64,000 bases of DNA from Saccopteryx bilineata (lineage: Eukaryota; Chordata; Mammalia; Chiroptera; Emballonuridae). Position numbers and translations under genes: made by a program. A model generated the notes under the pieces. That model was not told where the DNA came from. It did not search any database and saw only the letters and a list, made by a program, of their open reading frames with translations. Positions 45,333-56,539 of this stretch are shown here, one piece after another (the stretch's first letter is position 1; each line of letters starts with the position of its first letter). The stretch lies in assembly GCF_036850765.1 (NCBI RefSeq), contig NC_089495.1, positions 208,432,347-208,496,346 of the forward strand. Reading direction: 5' to 3'.

Positions 45333-45744
45333 CCAGGGTCTTGGCCCTGGCCGGTTGGCTCAGTGGTAGAGCATCAGCCTGGCGTGCAGAAGTCCCAGGT
45401 TCGATTCCCGGCCAGGGCACACAGGAGAAGCGCCCATCTGCTTCTCCACCCCCTCCCCTCCTTCCTCTCTGTCTCTCTCTTCCCCTCCCGCAGCCAAGGC
45501 TCCATTGGAGCAAAGATAGCCCGGGCGCTGGGGATGGCTCCTTGGCCTCTGCCCCAGGCGCTAGAGTGGCTCTGGTCATGACAGAGCGATGCCCCGGAGG
45601 GGCAGAGCATCGCCCCCTGGTGGACAGAGCATCGCCCCTGGTGGGCGTGCCGGGTGGATCCTGGTCGGGCGCATGCGGGAGTCTGTCTGTCTATCCCTGT
45701 TTCCAGCTTCAGGAAAAAAACAAACAAAAAAACCCCAGGGTCTT
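45333..45744 (+). mobile_element. tRNA-derived SINE with 10-bp TSD
   Basis: Body about 45343-45734, same family as 1774-2214. A box tggctcagtgg, B box ggttcgattcc. The flanks ccagggtctt occur at 45333-45342 and 45735-45744. The 240-codon plus frame across it is a SINE artefact. Confidence 0.93.
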
Positions 45745-46599
45745 CAACTCTGACAAGCAGAGTGGACCTGGCAGAAGCGTGGGTTTCCCCAGCACGCAGC
45801 AGAGATGTGGGAGAGAGGCAAGAGCCCGGGCGGTGAACTCACATGTTGGACATCTGGCTAAAGACTTCTGGAAGGGGAGAAGAGAAGGGATATAGAGAAG
45901 AAAACGAAAAGAATGAAATCAGTGGAAATTTCCCAGAGTGCAGAAAGACATGAGTCATCACTGTGAAAGGACCCTGCATGAGGAGCAGGGGATGAGAAAA
46001 GATCTCCCCTGGACATGTGCTGAGACTTCAGAACAGCGAGGATGAAACTAGCAGGGTGCCCTAAAGCCCCGGAAAGAAAAAGGATGTTTCTTGTTAAGAA
46101 GCAAAATTCAGACCAGCGTTCGACTTCTCTCTGCCAATATCAGATTCGAGGAGACGGTGGAGGAAGCCTGCACTGTTCCCAGGGAAGCTGATTTGCTTGT
46201 AGCATCTTAAGCTGACATACCATTCAAGGTGAGGGCAGAAAGAAGACGTTTCCAGATATGCAAGGACTCAGAAGGTTTGCCTTCCAGAGGTACTCTGAGG
46301 ATGGAGGATGTCCTCCAGCGACATGTGTAATAAATCCAAAGCCAGTCCCGTGTGCAGCACAACCCACATCATGCAGAAATGTATAATGCGGAAAGCACAA
46401 TCTCAGTGTCCCTCTCCCCAGGATAGTTGCTGTCAGGAATGTGTTTTCCCAGACACTTCGTGTGTGTGTGCTAACAGTTCACTTTCAGCTGTCACACTTG
46501 ACACAGCCCCTATCTTTACAGGAGGGCCGCTTGCTACATAGTGTCGGCACTCTTGCTCTTGGAACTGGACACTTGGCTTCCAGCCTGTAGCCGCCCTGT
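45745..46599. other. No gene recognised
   Basis: Unique-looking sequence with no assignable element. Confidence 0.5.
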
Positions 46600-46870
46600 T
46601 CTTTGTAAGGTCTGCATGGGCTTCTGTGCCATAGAGGCCCTAATTCATTTAACGGGTCCCTGTTCAGAAGTGTTTAGATTGCTTTTATATTTCACTACAA
46701 AACAACCACAGTGAGTATCCATTGGCCTTTCTGTCTCTGCACACGGGCTCATGTTGATTGTAGGATAAACCCTTAGAGTTGGAGTCATTGCCAGATCAAA
46801 GGGATCGGGCAATTAAAAATCTGAGCAATCTTGCTGACTCTCCCTCCAATATCGTGGTCAGCGTTGATTC
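46600..46870 (-). mobile_element. Probable LINE 3'-end fragment
   Basis: 'aagtgtttagattgctttta', 'acaaccacagtgagtatcca' and 'gattgtaggataaaccctta' followed by 'tgccagatcaaagggatcg' resemble the antisense of an old LINE 3' UTR. Family is uncertain. Confidence 0.45.
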
Positions 46871-47657
46871 CTTCGTCCTGCGTTCGGCTGTTTCAGGGAG
46901 GTGGGCTGTGTGTGGGTCCTGGAGCCCCTGGACCCTGATTGGGTTGGGTCGTGCGGAGCCGGCTGTGAAGTCTCTCCTACAGATGGCGCTGTTGCCTTGC
47001 TCTCTCTCGCACTCCTGCCTGGGAAGCGCCTAATTATAAAACAAAAAGAAATTAAGCTGTGCACACAGGCAGGCGGAGGGCAGTGTTTTTAATGTTTATG
47101 CCGAGACGGCGGGATCGGCGTCTCCTTACCTTCCCGGCTGTAAAACTCAGATAACTTTGTGATCCGCTGTTCCTCAGAAGGGGGAAAAAAGATTCTATTT
47201 GACCGTCTATTTTGAAATCTTTAGAATTTCATCCTTTGAAAATAAGTCTTCAAGAATTTCCAAATATGTGCATCCAGTCGGTGTGTTTCAGAAGAGGAAT
47301 TAATTTAGGTTTTAGCTCAGCCCCCCCCCCCCCCCCAGTCTCCTACTTTCTAAAATGCAGAATCAAACAAACAGGAAAAACCCTCTCGATCCAAAAGGAA
47401 CAGTTGGAGAATTCTACGATAATGTTGCAGAATGAAGTGCTCCAGGCAGCCTTTCGCCTCTGCCCCTGGTCCTGTGCACACTGTCACGTCCCTTCCTGGG
47501 TCATGCCCAGCGATGGCGGGTCTGGGGCTCAGTCCGCTGGGAAAGGACACAGGGCACCCTGTGAGGGAGAGAGCCAGTCCCTCAGGAACACACTCGTGAG
47601 CGCCGGTTCATCTCCTCGAGTGTGTGGGGTGACATTCAACTAGGAAACAAACCCAGG
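46871..47657. other. No gene; AT-rich stretch and poly-C tract
   Basis: About 47020-47260 is AT-rich and repeat-poor. A run of about 17 C lies at 47321-47337. Confidence 0.4.
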
Positions 47658-47751
47658 GCCCCTCCACCAGGCAGAGGTCGGGGGCAGAGCGGGCACGGCG
47701 GGGTGCCCCTCCACCAGGCAGAGGTCGGGGGCAGAGCGGGCACGGCGGGCA
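47658..47751. repeat. 47-bp direct repeat, 2 copies
   Basis: Two near-identical tandem copies starting gcccctccaccaggcagagg and containing gggggcagagcgggcacggc. Confidence 0.93.
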
Positions 47752-49626
47752 GTGTGGACTGGAGCAGCTTGGATCAGGCTTGGTATTACTGGGGGAATGT
47801 GAGCCGCAAACGAGAAGCAGAACCAGTCGGCACAACGCATGGCTGCGACCCTGTGTGCCCTCCCCAGGTGGAGGCCAGCGCCAGGCTCCTGGCAGGGGCA
47901 GGACTCAGAGCGCCCAGGAGCCCGGCTTACGTTGCTGCAGCCGAGAGAGAAGACAGCCCGTGGGGTCCGCAGAGGATGCCTGCCTGCAGTCAGGGGTCTT
48001 CATGTTGTGCAGCCCTTTAGACGTGAAACGTACCGCGCGGTGCTCCCAGCACAGAAGGGTTCAGGGGTGCGGCGACCGTGATGAGTCCCGTCGAGTGAGT
48101 GGTTTAGGAGGACGGAGGACGCGTCCCAGGCAGGCTGCCGGTTCCCCAGCCTCTGCACGGGCAGTCAGCTCTCTCCGTCTCTGAGGCGCCTCTTGTCTGT
48201 CTGTGTGTAGGTGAGCAGAGCTCTGCTCTATCAGCATTGCCGAGAGTTAGGGTGTTTCTTTCTGTTACGCTGCTCATTTCAACCACATAGAGATTTCGTT
48301 GTTGTTACTGTCGCCGTAATGCACACGTAGGCAAAGCAAACTCCCTGGCTTTCAAACCACAAGCGCAGGTGTGGGATTCATACAGAATCCGACGTTGGAT
48401 CTTAAAGGGGGAGGTGGACGTTCTGGGGGTTGGCAGAAATGACAGCGGCTGAGAGGTGCTGAGTGGCCCTGCAGGTGCGTCCAGGCTGGGGCTGTGTCCC
48501 AGACCTGGTTTCAGTCTAAGGTCATGGATAGCAAAGGTGTGAAGCCTGAGAACTTGATCCTGGAGTGTCATGCTAGGGTGGGGAGGTGCAGCAGACTCGG
48601 CAGGGCAGAGGGGTCGGCCCCACCGGAGCACCCCAGGCAGGCCCCCGGGGTCAAAGGCTCAAAGGTTGTGTATGCTAGCCTGGCGGGAGTCAGGAGCCAG
48701 CAGCTCAGGCAGAGGCCCTCCTTTCAGGGCTGAATTTCAGCCAGAAGCAAACTCCAGTTTTGGGGAGGGGTGCCGGGTAGCAGGGCGTTGGCGGGGCACC
48801 CAGCCAGGGGCGTGGGAGGAGGGGGTGATGATGCAGCCCTCCCCTGTTGTCCTCAGACCACGTGGCAGGGCCCACCGCACAGGGCTTCACGTGGGCTTCT
48901 CATTTACTCCTCCGGCCCGGGGCCCTGTCTGCACTCGGCACTTGGACAAGGTCACAGCCAGGCCAGGCCTGGAGCCCAGGCACCCTGGCTCTGGGGCTGT
49001 GCTCTCACACTGTGTGACAGTATCGTCGTCCGTGTGTGCCACCCCCACCCCTTCCCCAGAGCTCACTGTGAGCCCAGAGAGCAGAGGAGGGCTTGGGAAT
49101 CCATTCTTCCCAGTACCTGGCACATAATCAATATTCAAAAATGAGTGTTGAGTTTTGGAAATCTACATCCTTTATATCAGCCTTTAAAATCAGCACAGGA
49201 TAGCACGATTAAACGGAGCTCTTATTTAACTATATAAATGGAGTCTTTTAACTGGCTCGACTGTCATGAGAAAGAGTAGGGGAAAGAAATAAAAATGAAA
49301 GAATAGCAGGAATTTGGCTAACAAAAAAAAAAGAACTTTTAGGTAGACCCTGAAATGGCTTTCTTTCAGTTTGTGGTTACCAAGCACCACCATGTGTGAC
49401 TAGGTGAGCGGTTCCTGTGCAGGGTGTTGGGTGGGGAGAACGGGTGCCTTGCCCTGCCCTGGTCTCAGGGTTCCAGTAAGACGGGGTGGGGTGCTGCCGT
49501 GTGGTGCTGTGGAAACAAGAACAGGTGTGAAAACCAGGGTGGTGCGGGTGTGAAAACCAGGTCTCTCAGAGACAGCTGGAGACTGGACCCGCCCGTGAAG
49601 CATCAGGACAGAGTGGAGGGGGTGGT
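47752..49626. other. No gene recognised
   Basis: GC-moderate unique-looking sequence. A short LINE/MIR-like end ('cctggcacataatcaatatt') lies at 49117-49150. The 185-codon plus frame at 48570-49127 has no recognisable domain. Confidence 0.4.
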
Positions 49627-50045
49627 GCCAGCACCCGGGTCCTGACAAAACCCAGACTGTCTCCAGATGTCACCAGGTGCCCTGGGAGGGAGAGGGCCGA
49701 GCTGCCCCGGCCGACCTCGCCGTGTGACCAAGTGCAGAGGGGACAGCTCACACCCCGGCCGACCTCGCCGTGTGACCAAGTGCAGAGGGGACAGCTCACA
49801 CCCCGGCCGACCTCGCTGTGTGACCAAGTGCAGAGGGGACAGCTCACACCCCTGCTGACCTCGCTATGTGACCGAGTGCAGAGGGGACAGCTCACACCCC
49901 TGCTGACCTCGCCGTGTGACCGAGTGCAGAGGGGGACAGCTCACACCCCTGCCGACCTCGCCGTGTGACCGAGTGCAGAGGGGACAGCTCACACCCCTGC
50001 CGACCTTGCCGTGTGACCGAGTGCAGAGGGGACAGCTCACACCCC
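49627..50045. repeat. 48-bp minisatellite locus A, about 7 copies, with shared flank
   Basis: Flank 49627-49708 is followed by units gccgacctcgccgtgtgacc, aagtgcagaggggacagctc, acacccc. The same 5' flank and the same unit type occur at 52512-54485, so the two loci are duplicates. Confidence 0.95.
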
Positions 50046-52511
50046 CTACATCCCCCGTTCACTCCACTCAGCAGCTTCCTGGGAGGCCCTGCTCCCCTCC
50101 CACTTCACAGACAGACACTGAGGCTCAGGCTGGGGGAACGGCCCCATCTTCCCCCTGAGAGGCAGCCACCCCACACTCACTGCTGACCACCCCCTTGGCG
50201 AGTAGTGCCCAGGCAGCCTCTGTGACACACGCACCCAGAGTCCAGCGGGAGTCGGCGTTTGTGAAGTTCTTACAGCAGCAAACAACCACTCAGGTCTGTG
50301 CTCCGACACCTTCCTTACCCCAGGTTTGATCCAGCACTCACCACAGCCTGCCTCACGCGGGACTTCGGGCTGTGCACATGGATCCTCGGAGGAGGAGACA
50401 GAAGGACACGTGCTTTCCATCTGTCCCTAGGCCTGACACAGTGCGGAATGGACCAGAGGCAGTTTCAGGAAGAGTCAGATGACAAATGCAATTCTGTTAT
50501 TGCTGCTGTGGTTTTGAGATGCATTTGGGGGAATAGTGGCTCCTTTGGGAATTAAACCCATTTCACATACATTTATTGAGTACCTACTGTGTGCCAGACC
50601 CTGGGTGTACAGGGAGGTGAGTCTCATGTCGCCCCCGTCCCTGAGAAGGTCATGGGCTGTAAGGGACAGTGAGTAGTGTTGACAGACTGCTGTGTGAGTT
50701 CCCGGAGGAATTCACACCCCAGGCATCCACACAGAAGCGCTGCTGGTTTTCCTCATGAGGCACTGCAGCTGGGTCATAGTCACCAGGTTGTGAAGGGGCC
50801 GTGGGGGCTGGCCTGGGGGCGGGCGGTGGGGGTGGGGAGAAGGCTGGAGCAGCACACTGGCCCTGTCCTTCAGCATCCCGTCCAGTTGTCCGGGGTGTTT
50901 CTCTTCCCACAGCTCACCCAGGAGCAGTTGTCTAACTCTTCGGTGACTCCGGGAGCACGATGGGCAGGGAGGGCCCCAGGCCACCACAGTCAGGTCCTGC
51001 TTCACGTGCTCGGGATGACTGCCAGTCTGTGAGACCGCTGGGTGGCTGCACGCCCTGCTGGCCAGGGGGCAGGGGAGAGTCTGAGACCGAGCTCTGGGCG
51101 GACCCTGCCTGAGCCAGCACTGCTGTGCACGCTGAGTGAGCGGCTTCGTCTCCCTGGGCCTCAGTTTCTTCATCGGGAGTGGCGTTGGATCGTAATCCGG
51201 AGAGGGTCCCACGAGCAAACCGTGTCTGTGCTCAGCACAGGGCCCGCACGTATGCAGATGGCTGTCCTTGCTCTCGTGTCGAGGTGTGTGTCACGCCCTG
51301 GCAGTGCTGGCCAGCCGTCATTGCCACCCCGGCCGCTTCTCAGTTCCTCGGGGAACTTTGACAAGATAAAGACTCCTCTGCAGCTGTGTTGGATGCTGAG
51401 TGTCTATAGAACACAGAGATCACCTCTAGAGACGCTAGATCTTTCTGAAATTGCTTGTGCATTGCTACCATGTGACCTGGTCCTTATTGTTCTTATGTAG
51501 CCCTCCACTGAGGGGGCTTGTTCTCCTCCTGGGTCTCAGACTGCTGAGGGCAGGGAGCCCGGGCGCCTCCCACTTCTTTGTCTCACTGCCCTCCGTCCGC
51601 CTCCCAGCGCCCAGCACACTGCCGGGGAGGCGATGGGGAGCCAGCACTTTGGGTCGGATGCATTTTCACAGTGGCAGAGCTCGCCATGCATTTTACGCCA
51701 ATATCTCAGGCTGAGATGGTCGAGGTCTGGGGAAACGCCCGGTGGGGACGTCATCACACCCCAAGGCCTGTGTGGCTGAGGCACGAGCCCATCGCAGTGA
51801 TGCTACCCCACGCCCTGCACAGGCTCCGCTCTGCTTGAATGGACAGATGGATCGAAACTGCCTACGTTTTCCAGAAAGTGTCCCGCAGAGTTTTGTGATG
51901 ATCTGCTTCGACTCTGCAGCCACGTGGCCTGATCTTCTGGGTGAAAGAAGATAACTTGCTTAAAGAGAAGGGTTTCCCCTCCCTGCCCCTGAAGACACGA
52001 CCGGATGATGAAGGAAAAGCCGCGGGGCCTGTCTGCACCCCGTGAGGTGTTCCACTTCTCGAGCGTTTTGTTTAACAGCGTCCACCAGCGCAGTGCAGCG
52101 ACACTGCAGACTCCTCTTGGAGATCCCGGCTGGCATTTCCTCCCAGGCTCTCTCTTTAGTGTTACACACTAAAGCAGTAACAAGGAGAACAGGGCATTTC
52201 TTTGTTCCTGAAAATGTTCTCGCTGTCCGATTTCCTGAACTGAGTGGGATTTTCCTAGTTTATACGAACTCCCAGAGGAGGCGCGGGCTGGGGTCATATC
52301 CCAGATGAACACTTGGGCACCCTGAGTCTGAGAGTTGGGACCAGCCTACAGGGCCACCAGCAACAAGCTGAAGTTTGGGGTCAGCAGTCAGGAACCCGGG
52401 CTCCTGGGACCTTGGGTGTCAGTCTCCTGTCTGTCTCCTGTCAGTGACAGGAGGGCAGGCTGGTCCTGCGCCTGTGTAGGGGCAGCGTTCCTGGCTCCAC
52501 CCAACATGCGC
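50046..52511. other. No gene; scattered MIR-like pieces
   Basis: MIR/L2-like fragments are suggested at about 50555-50640 ('atttattgagtacctactgt') and 51130-51260 ('gggcctcagtttcttcatcg'). The remainder is unique-looking, with no domain in the 152-168-codon frames. Confidence 0.4.
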
Positions 52512-54485
52512 TGCCAGCACCCCTGGTCGTGACAAAACCCAGACTGTCTCCAGATGTCACCAAGTGCCCTGGGAGGGAGAGGGCCGAGCTGCCCCTGCTG
52601 ACTTCACCATGTGAACAAGTGCAGAGGGGACAGCTCACACCCCTGCTGACCTCTCTGTGTGAACGAGTGCAGAGGGGACAGCTCACACCCCTGCTGACCT
52701 CTCTGTGTGAACGAGTGCAGAGGGGACAGCTCACACCTCTGCTGACCTCTCTGTGTGAATGATGCAGAGGGGACAGCTCACACCCCTGCTGACCTCGCCG
52801 GGTGAACAAGTGCAGAGGGGACAGCTCACACCCCTGCTGACCTCGCTGTGTGAACAAGTGCAGAGGGGACAGCTCACACCCCTGCTGACCTCGCCGTGTG
52901 AACGATGCAGAGGGGACAGCTCACACCCCTGCTGACCTCTCTGTGTGAACAAGTGCAGAGGGGACAGCTCACACCCCTGCTGACCTCTCTGTGTGAACAA
53001 GTGCAGAGGGGACAGCTCACACCCCTGCTGACCTCTCTGTGTGAACAAGTGCAGATGGGACAGTTCACACCCCTGCTGACCTCTCTGTGTGAACGATGCA
53101 GAGGGGACAGCTCACACCCCTGCTGACCTCTCTGTGTGAATAATGCAGAGGGGACAGCTCACACCCCTGCTGACCTCTCCGTGTGAACAAGTGCAGAGGG
53201 GACAGCTCACACCCCTGCTGACCTCGCTGTGTGAACAAGTGCAGAGGGGACAGCTCACACCCCTGCTGACCTCGCCGTGTGAACGATGCAGAGGGGACAG
53301 CTCACACCCCTGCTGACCTCTCTGTGTGAACAAGTGCAGAGGGGACAGCTCACACCCCTGCTGACCTCTGTGTGAACAAGTGCAGAGGGGACAGCTCACA
53401 CCCCTGCTGACCTCTCTGTGTGAACAAGTGCAGAGGGGACAGCTCACACCCCTGCTGACCTCTCTGTGTGAACAAGTGCAGATGGGACAGTTCACACCCC
53501 TGCTGACCTCTCTGTGTGAACGATGCAGAGGGGACAGCTCACACCCCTGCTGACCTCTCTGTGTGAACGAGTGCAGAGGGGACAGCTCACACCCCTGCTG
53601 ACCTCTCTGTGTGAACAAGTGCAGAGGGGACAGCTCACACCCCTGCTGACCTCTCTGTGTGAACGATGCAGAGGGGACAGCTCACACCCCTGCTGACCTC
53701 TCTGTGTGAACGATGCAGAGGGGACAGTTCACACCCCTGCTGACCTCTCTGTGTGAACAAGTGCAGAGGGGACAGCTCACACCCCTGCTGACCTCTCTGT
53801 GTGAACGATGCAGAGGGGACAGTTCACACCCCTGCCGACCTCTTTGTGTGAATGAGTGCAGAGGGGACAGCTCACACCCCTGCTGACCTCGCTGTGTGAA
53901 TGAGTGCAGAGGGGACAGTTCACACCCCTGCCGACCTCTCTGTGTGAACGATGCAGAGGGGACAGCTCATACCCCTGCCGACCTCTTTGTGTGAATGAGT
54001 GCAGAGGGGACAGTTCACACCCCTGCTGACCTCTCTGTGTGAACGATGCAGAGGGGACAGTTCACACCCCTGCCGACCTCTTTGTGTGAATGAGTGCAGA
54101 GGGGACAGCTCACACCCCTGCTGACCTCGCTGTGTGAATGAGTGCAGAGGGGACAGTTCACACCCCTGCTGACCTCTCTGTGTGAACGATGCAGAGGGGA
54201 CAGTTCACACCCCTGCTGAACTCGCTGTGTGAACAAGTGCAGAGGGGACAGCTCACACCCCTGCCGACCTCTCTGTGTGAACAATGCAGAGGGGACAGCT
54301 CACACCCCTGCTGACCTCTTTGTGTGAATGAGTGCAGAGGGGACAGCTCACACCCCTGCTGACCTCGCTGTGTGAACAATGCAGAGGGGACAGCTCACAC
54401 CCCTGCTGACCTCGCCGTGTGAACGATGCAGAGGGGACAGTTCACACCCCTGCTGACCTCGCCGTGTGAACGATGCAGAGGATCA
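52512..54485. repeat. 48-bp minisatellite locus B, about 40 copies
   Basis: The flank 52512-52595 matches locus A. Units gctgacctctctgtgtgaac, [a/g]agtgcagaggggacagctc, acacccct are 48 bp, with frequent 47-bp variants (gaacgatgcagagg). Blocks repeat at larger scale: a marker variant gcagatgggacagttcac recurs about 427 bp apart (53051 and 53478), equal to nine units. Cys-rich minus-strand frames (CPLC motif) are by-products of the unit. Confidence 0.97.
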
Positions 54486-54800
54486 GTTCACACACAATGT
54501 CCCACCGTGCTGTCCGTTTCTCATAGCTCCTGACTGTCCCCGTGGCCCCCGCTCTCCACCTCATCAGCCCCTGTGTCTGTTCCTTCTGAGGGAGGCCACC
54601 GGCATCACAGGACAAGAACACCCTCCCTCGGCTTGGCGATTTTCAAACCTTTATTGAAGTAAAACTCACACCCAGGAAAGGAGAGAAGTCCGCTTGCAAA
54701 TCGGTGAATGGTCGCGGAGTGAACAACACGTGAGGATGACCCCAGCATGCAGACTGAGCAGCCGATGCGGAAAAAGAGCACCCCGTCCCCCAGGGGGGGT
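54486..54800 (-). mobile_element. Probable L1 3'-UTR fragment
   Basis: From about 54645: 'caaacctttattgaagtaaa', 'actcacacccaggaaaggag' and 'gcaaatcggtgaatggtcg' follow the antisense of an old L1 3' UTR. The 304-codon minus frame at 54605-55519 starts in unique DNA and ends in this fragment. Confidence 0.5.
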
Positions 54801-55832
54801 ACCCGCACCCCAGCCCCACCCCAGACGTGCCACTGCCTCGCCTTCAGACCTCGCAGGGGAGGTTGCCCTCCTTGTTGAACTTCGCATGTCAGAGCCACAC
54901 GGCAGGCCTTGCCTCTTGTGCCTGGCGGCCGCCACCCAGTGCCACACCTGTGAGATCCGCCTGTGTTGTCCAGACGGGTTGTGTCATCGATGCAGGTTAA
55001 GCGGCACTTGGGTGGTTTGGTGTCAGAAGTTCTGTCATCTTCATTTTTCCCGGTGTTAGCCTCGACGCAGAGAGGAGAGGAGCGGGAGGAAGGACTGCAA
55101 TGTGCGCCAAGTCCGACCTCCCCGCGTCCCCCGGGAGGCTGACTGGCACACCGGCAGGGAGGGCGGGCGGCTGGTAGACCTGGGTCTGACTTGCCATGAT
55201 CTTCAGGGGACACTTTTGTGTTCCAGTGGGCATTTCTGGATTGGTCCTGTGTGTGTAAAAGGACCAGGACAAGTGGAAAAGGAGGCTCGTGTGGGCCTGT
55301 TGGTGGGAGCACCTGTGGGATGACGAGGGTGACCGCGGGGGCCCCAGGCCCTGGGGTCAGCTGAGGTCTGCAGGAGAGGCCCGGAAGCCCCTCTCTCCTG
55401 GGCATGGGCCCAGTAGTGATCACACGGGTGTGGCCTCCTCTGCTGTCGTCAGTCGAGGGGGACTTCCCCCTTGAGCTGTTGCGTCTGGTGAAACTAGGAG
55501 GGATTGGGGACTCTCCCACACCTGAGGTCCCATCCTTTGGACGTTCAAGGGTACAGCCAGATACAGAGGTCCACTGTCGGGGGCAGCCCGGGGACCTGGT
55601 TCTGCCTCTGCATCACCCGGACACTTAGCTCGTGGGTTCAGCTGGGCGTTTGGTCAAGCAGCATGGTGGTGGCATCAGCCAGGCACAGCTCCTGGTCCTG
55701 GCAGGCTGCCTGCTATGCTCAGCCTCAGTCTGCCCACCTCGGAAGTGGGCCTTGAGATCACGCGGCTAGCTGAGCACAGAGCATGAGATAAAAAATCATA
55801 TGTTTAATAATATAATATGTGTTTGTGCATAA
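54801..55832. other. No gene recognised
   Basis: Unique GC-moderate sequence. Apart from the 304-codon minus frame described under findings, I see nothing assignable. Confidence 0.4.
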
Positions 55833-55886
55833 ATATTTAACACTATATAAGTATTTAACACTATATAAGTATTTAACACTATATAA
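55833..55886. repeat. 18-bp tandem repeat, 3 copies
   Basis: Three units of [g/a]tatttaacactatataa in a locally AT-rich stretch. Confidence 0.93.
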
Positions 55887-56539
55887 ATGTGATACCTTAA
55901 TAAACATATATAACTAGTGCATTTATTTGAAACATGGGTTTAAAAACCATTTCTAATCACAAAATCGCACCATTCATGACAATTTAAATTTTTGAAACAA
56001 GACCTGTAACTGGGAAGAGAAGGAGGGCGTGGAGACCACACAGGAAGAACACGGGATGTTTAGAGCATAGCTCCTGCACATTTTCTCTTTGGATCTCATT
56101 GTACATAATGTTTTGAATCCCTCTCCCTCTAACAATATACTGTGAATGTTTTTCCCTGTGGTTAAACATCCGTCTTCAAAGCTGTGTTTAATGCCTCATT
56201 ATACTCTGTGTGGGAGTTTCCATGGGCTTCCACAGAGGGAGTGGGGCCTACAGACACAGGGGAAGAAAGAAGTCTTTTTCCGTGGTAAAGTGTGTGGGGA
56301 CTGTCTCTGAGGAGATACCTCAGGAAGCAGGGTGCAGGACCCCCCAGACTCCCCCGAGATACACAGCCTCTGGGCACCTATCTCCCTCCAAAGGGGCTGT
56401 TTTAATACATATTCCCTGGCAGCTCATAGCTTTGTCACCAAGGTGCTGTCAGAGGAACAGGAGCCCCTCCTGAGGGCGTGGAAGTAACATTTTCTCACTC
56501 GATTCATTCGCAGTTACTGTGTTACTTGGGAAGTTTTTC
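55887..56539. other. No gene recognised
   Basis: Mixed sequence. 'ctgtgaatgtttttccctgtgg' near 56141 hints at LINE 3'-end relics, but I cannot define one. Confidence 0.4.

Noticed and set aside
52441..54379. Cys-rich repeat protein (CPLC every 16 residues), zinc-binding-like
   Set aside because: The 48-bp unit is a multiple of three, but interspersed 47-bp units break the frame repeatedly. There is no gene structure.
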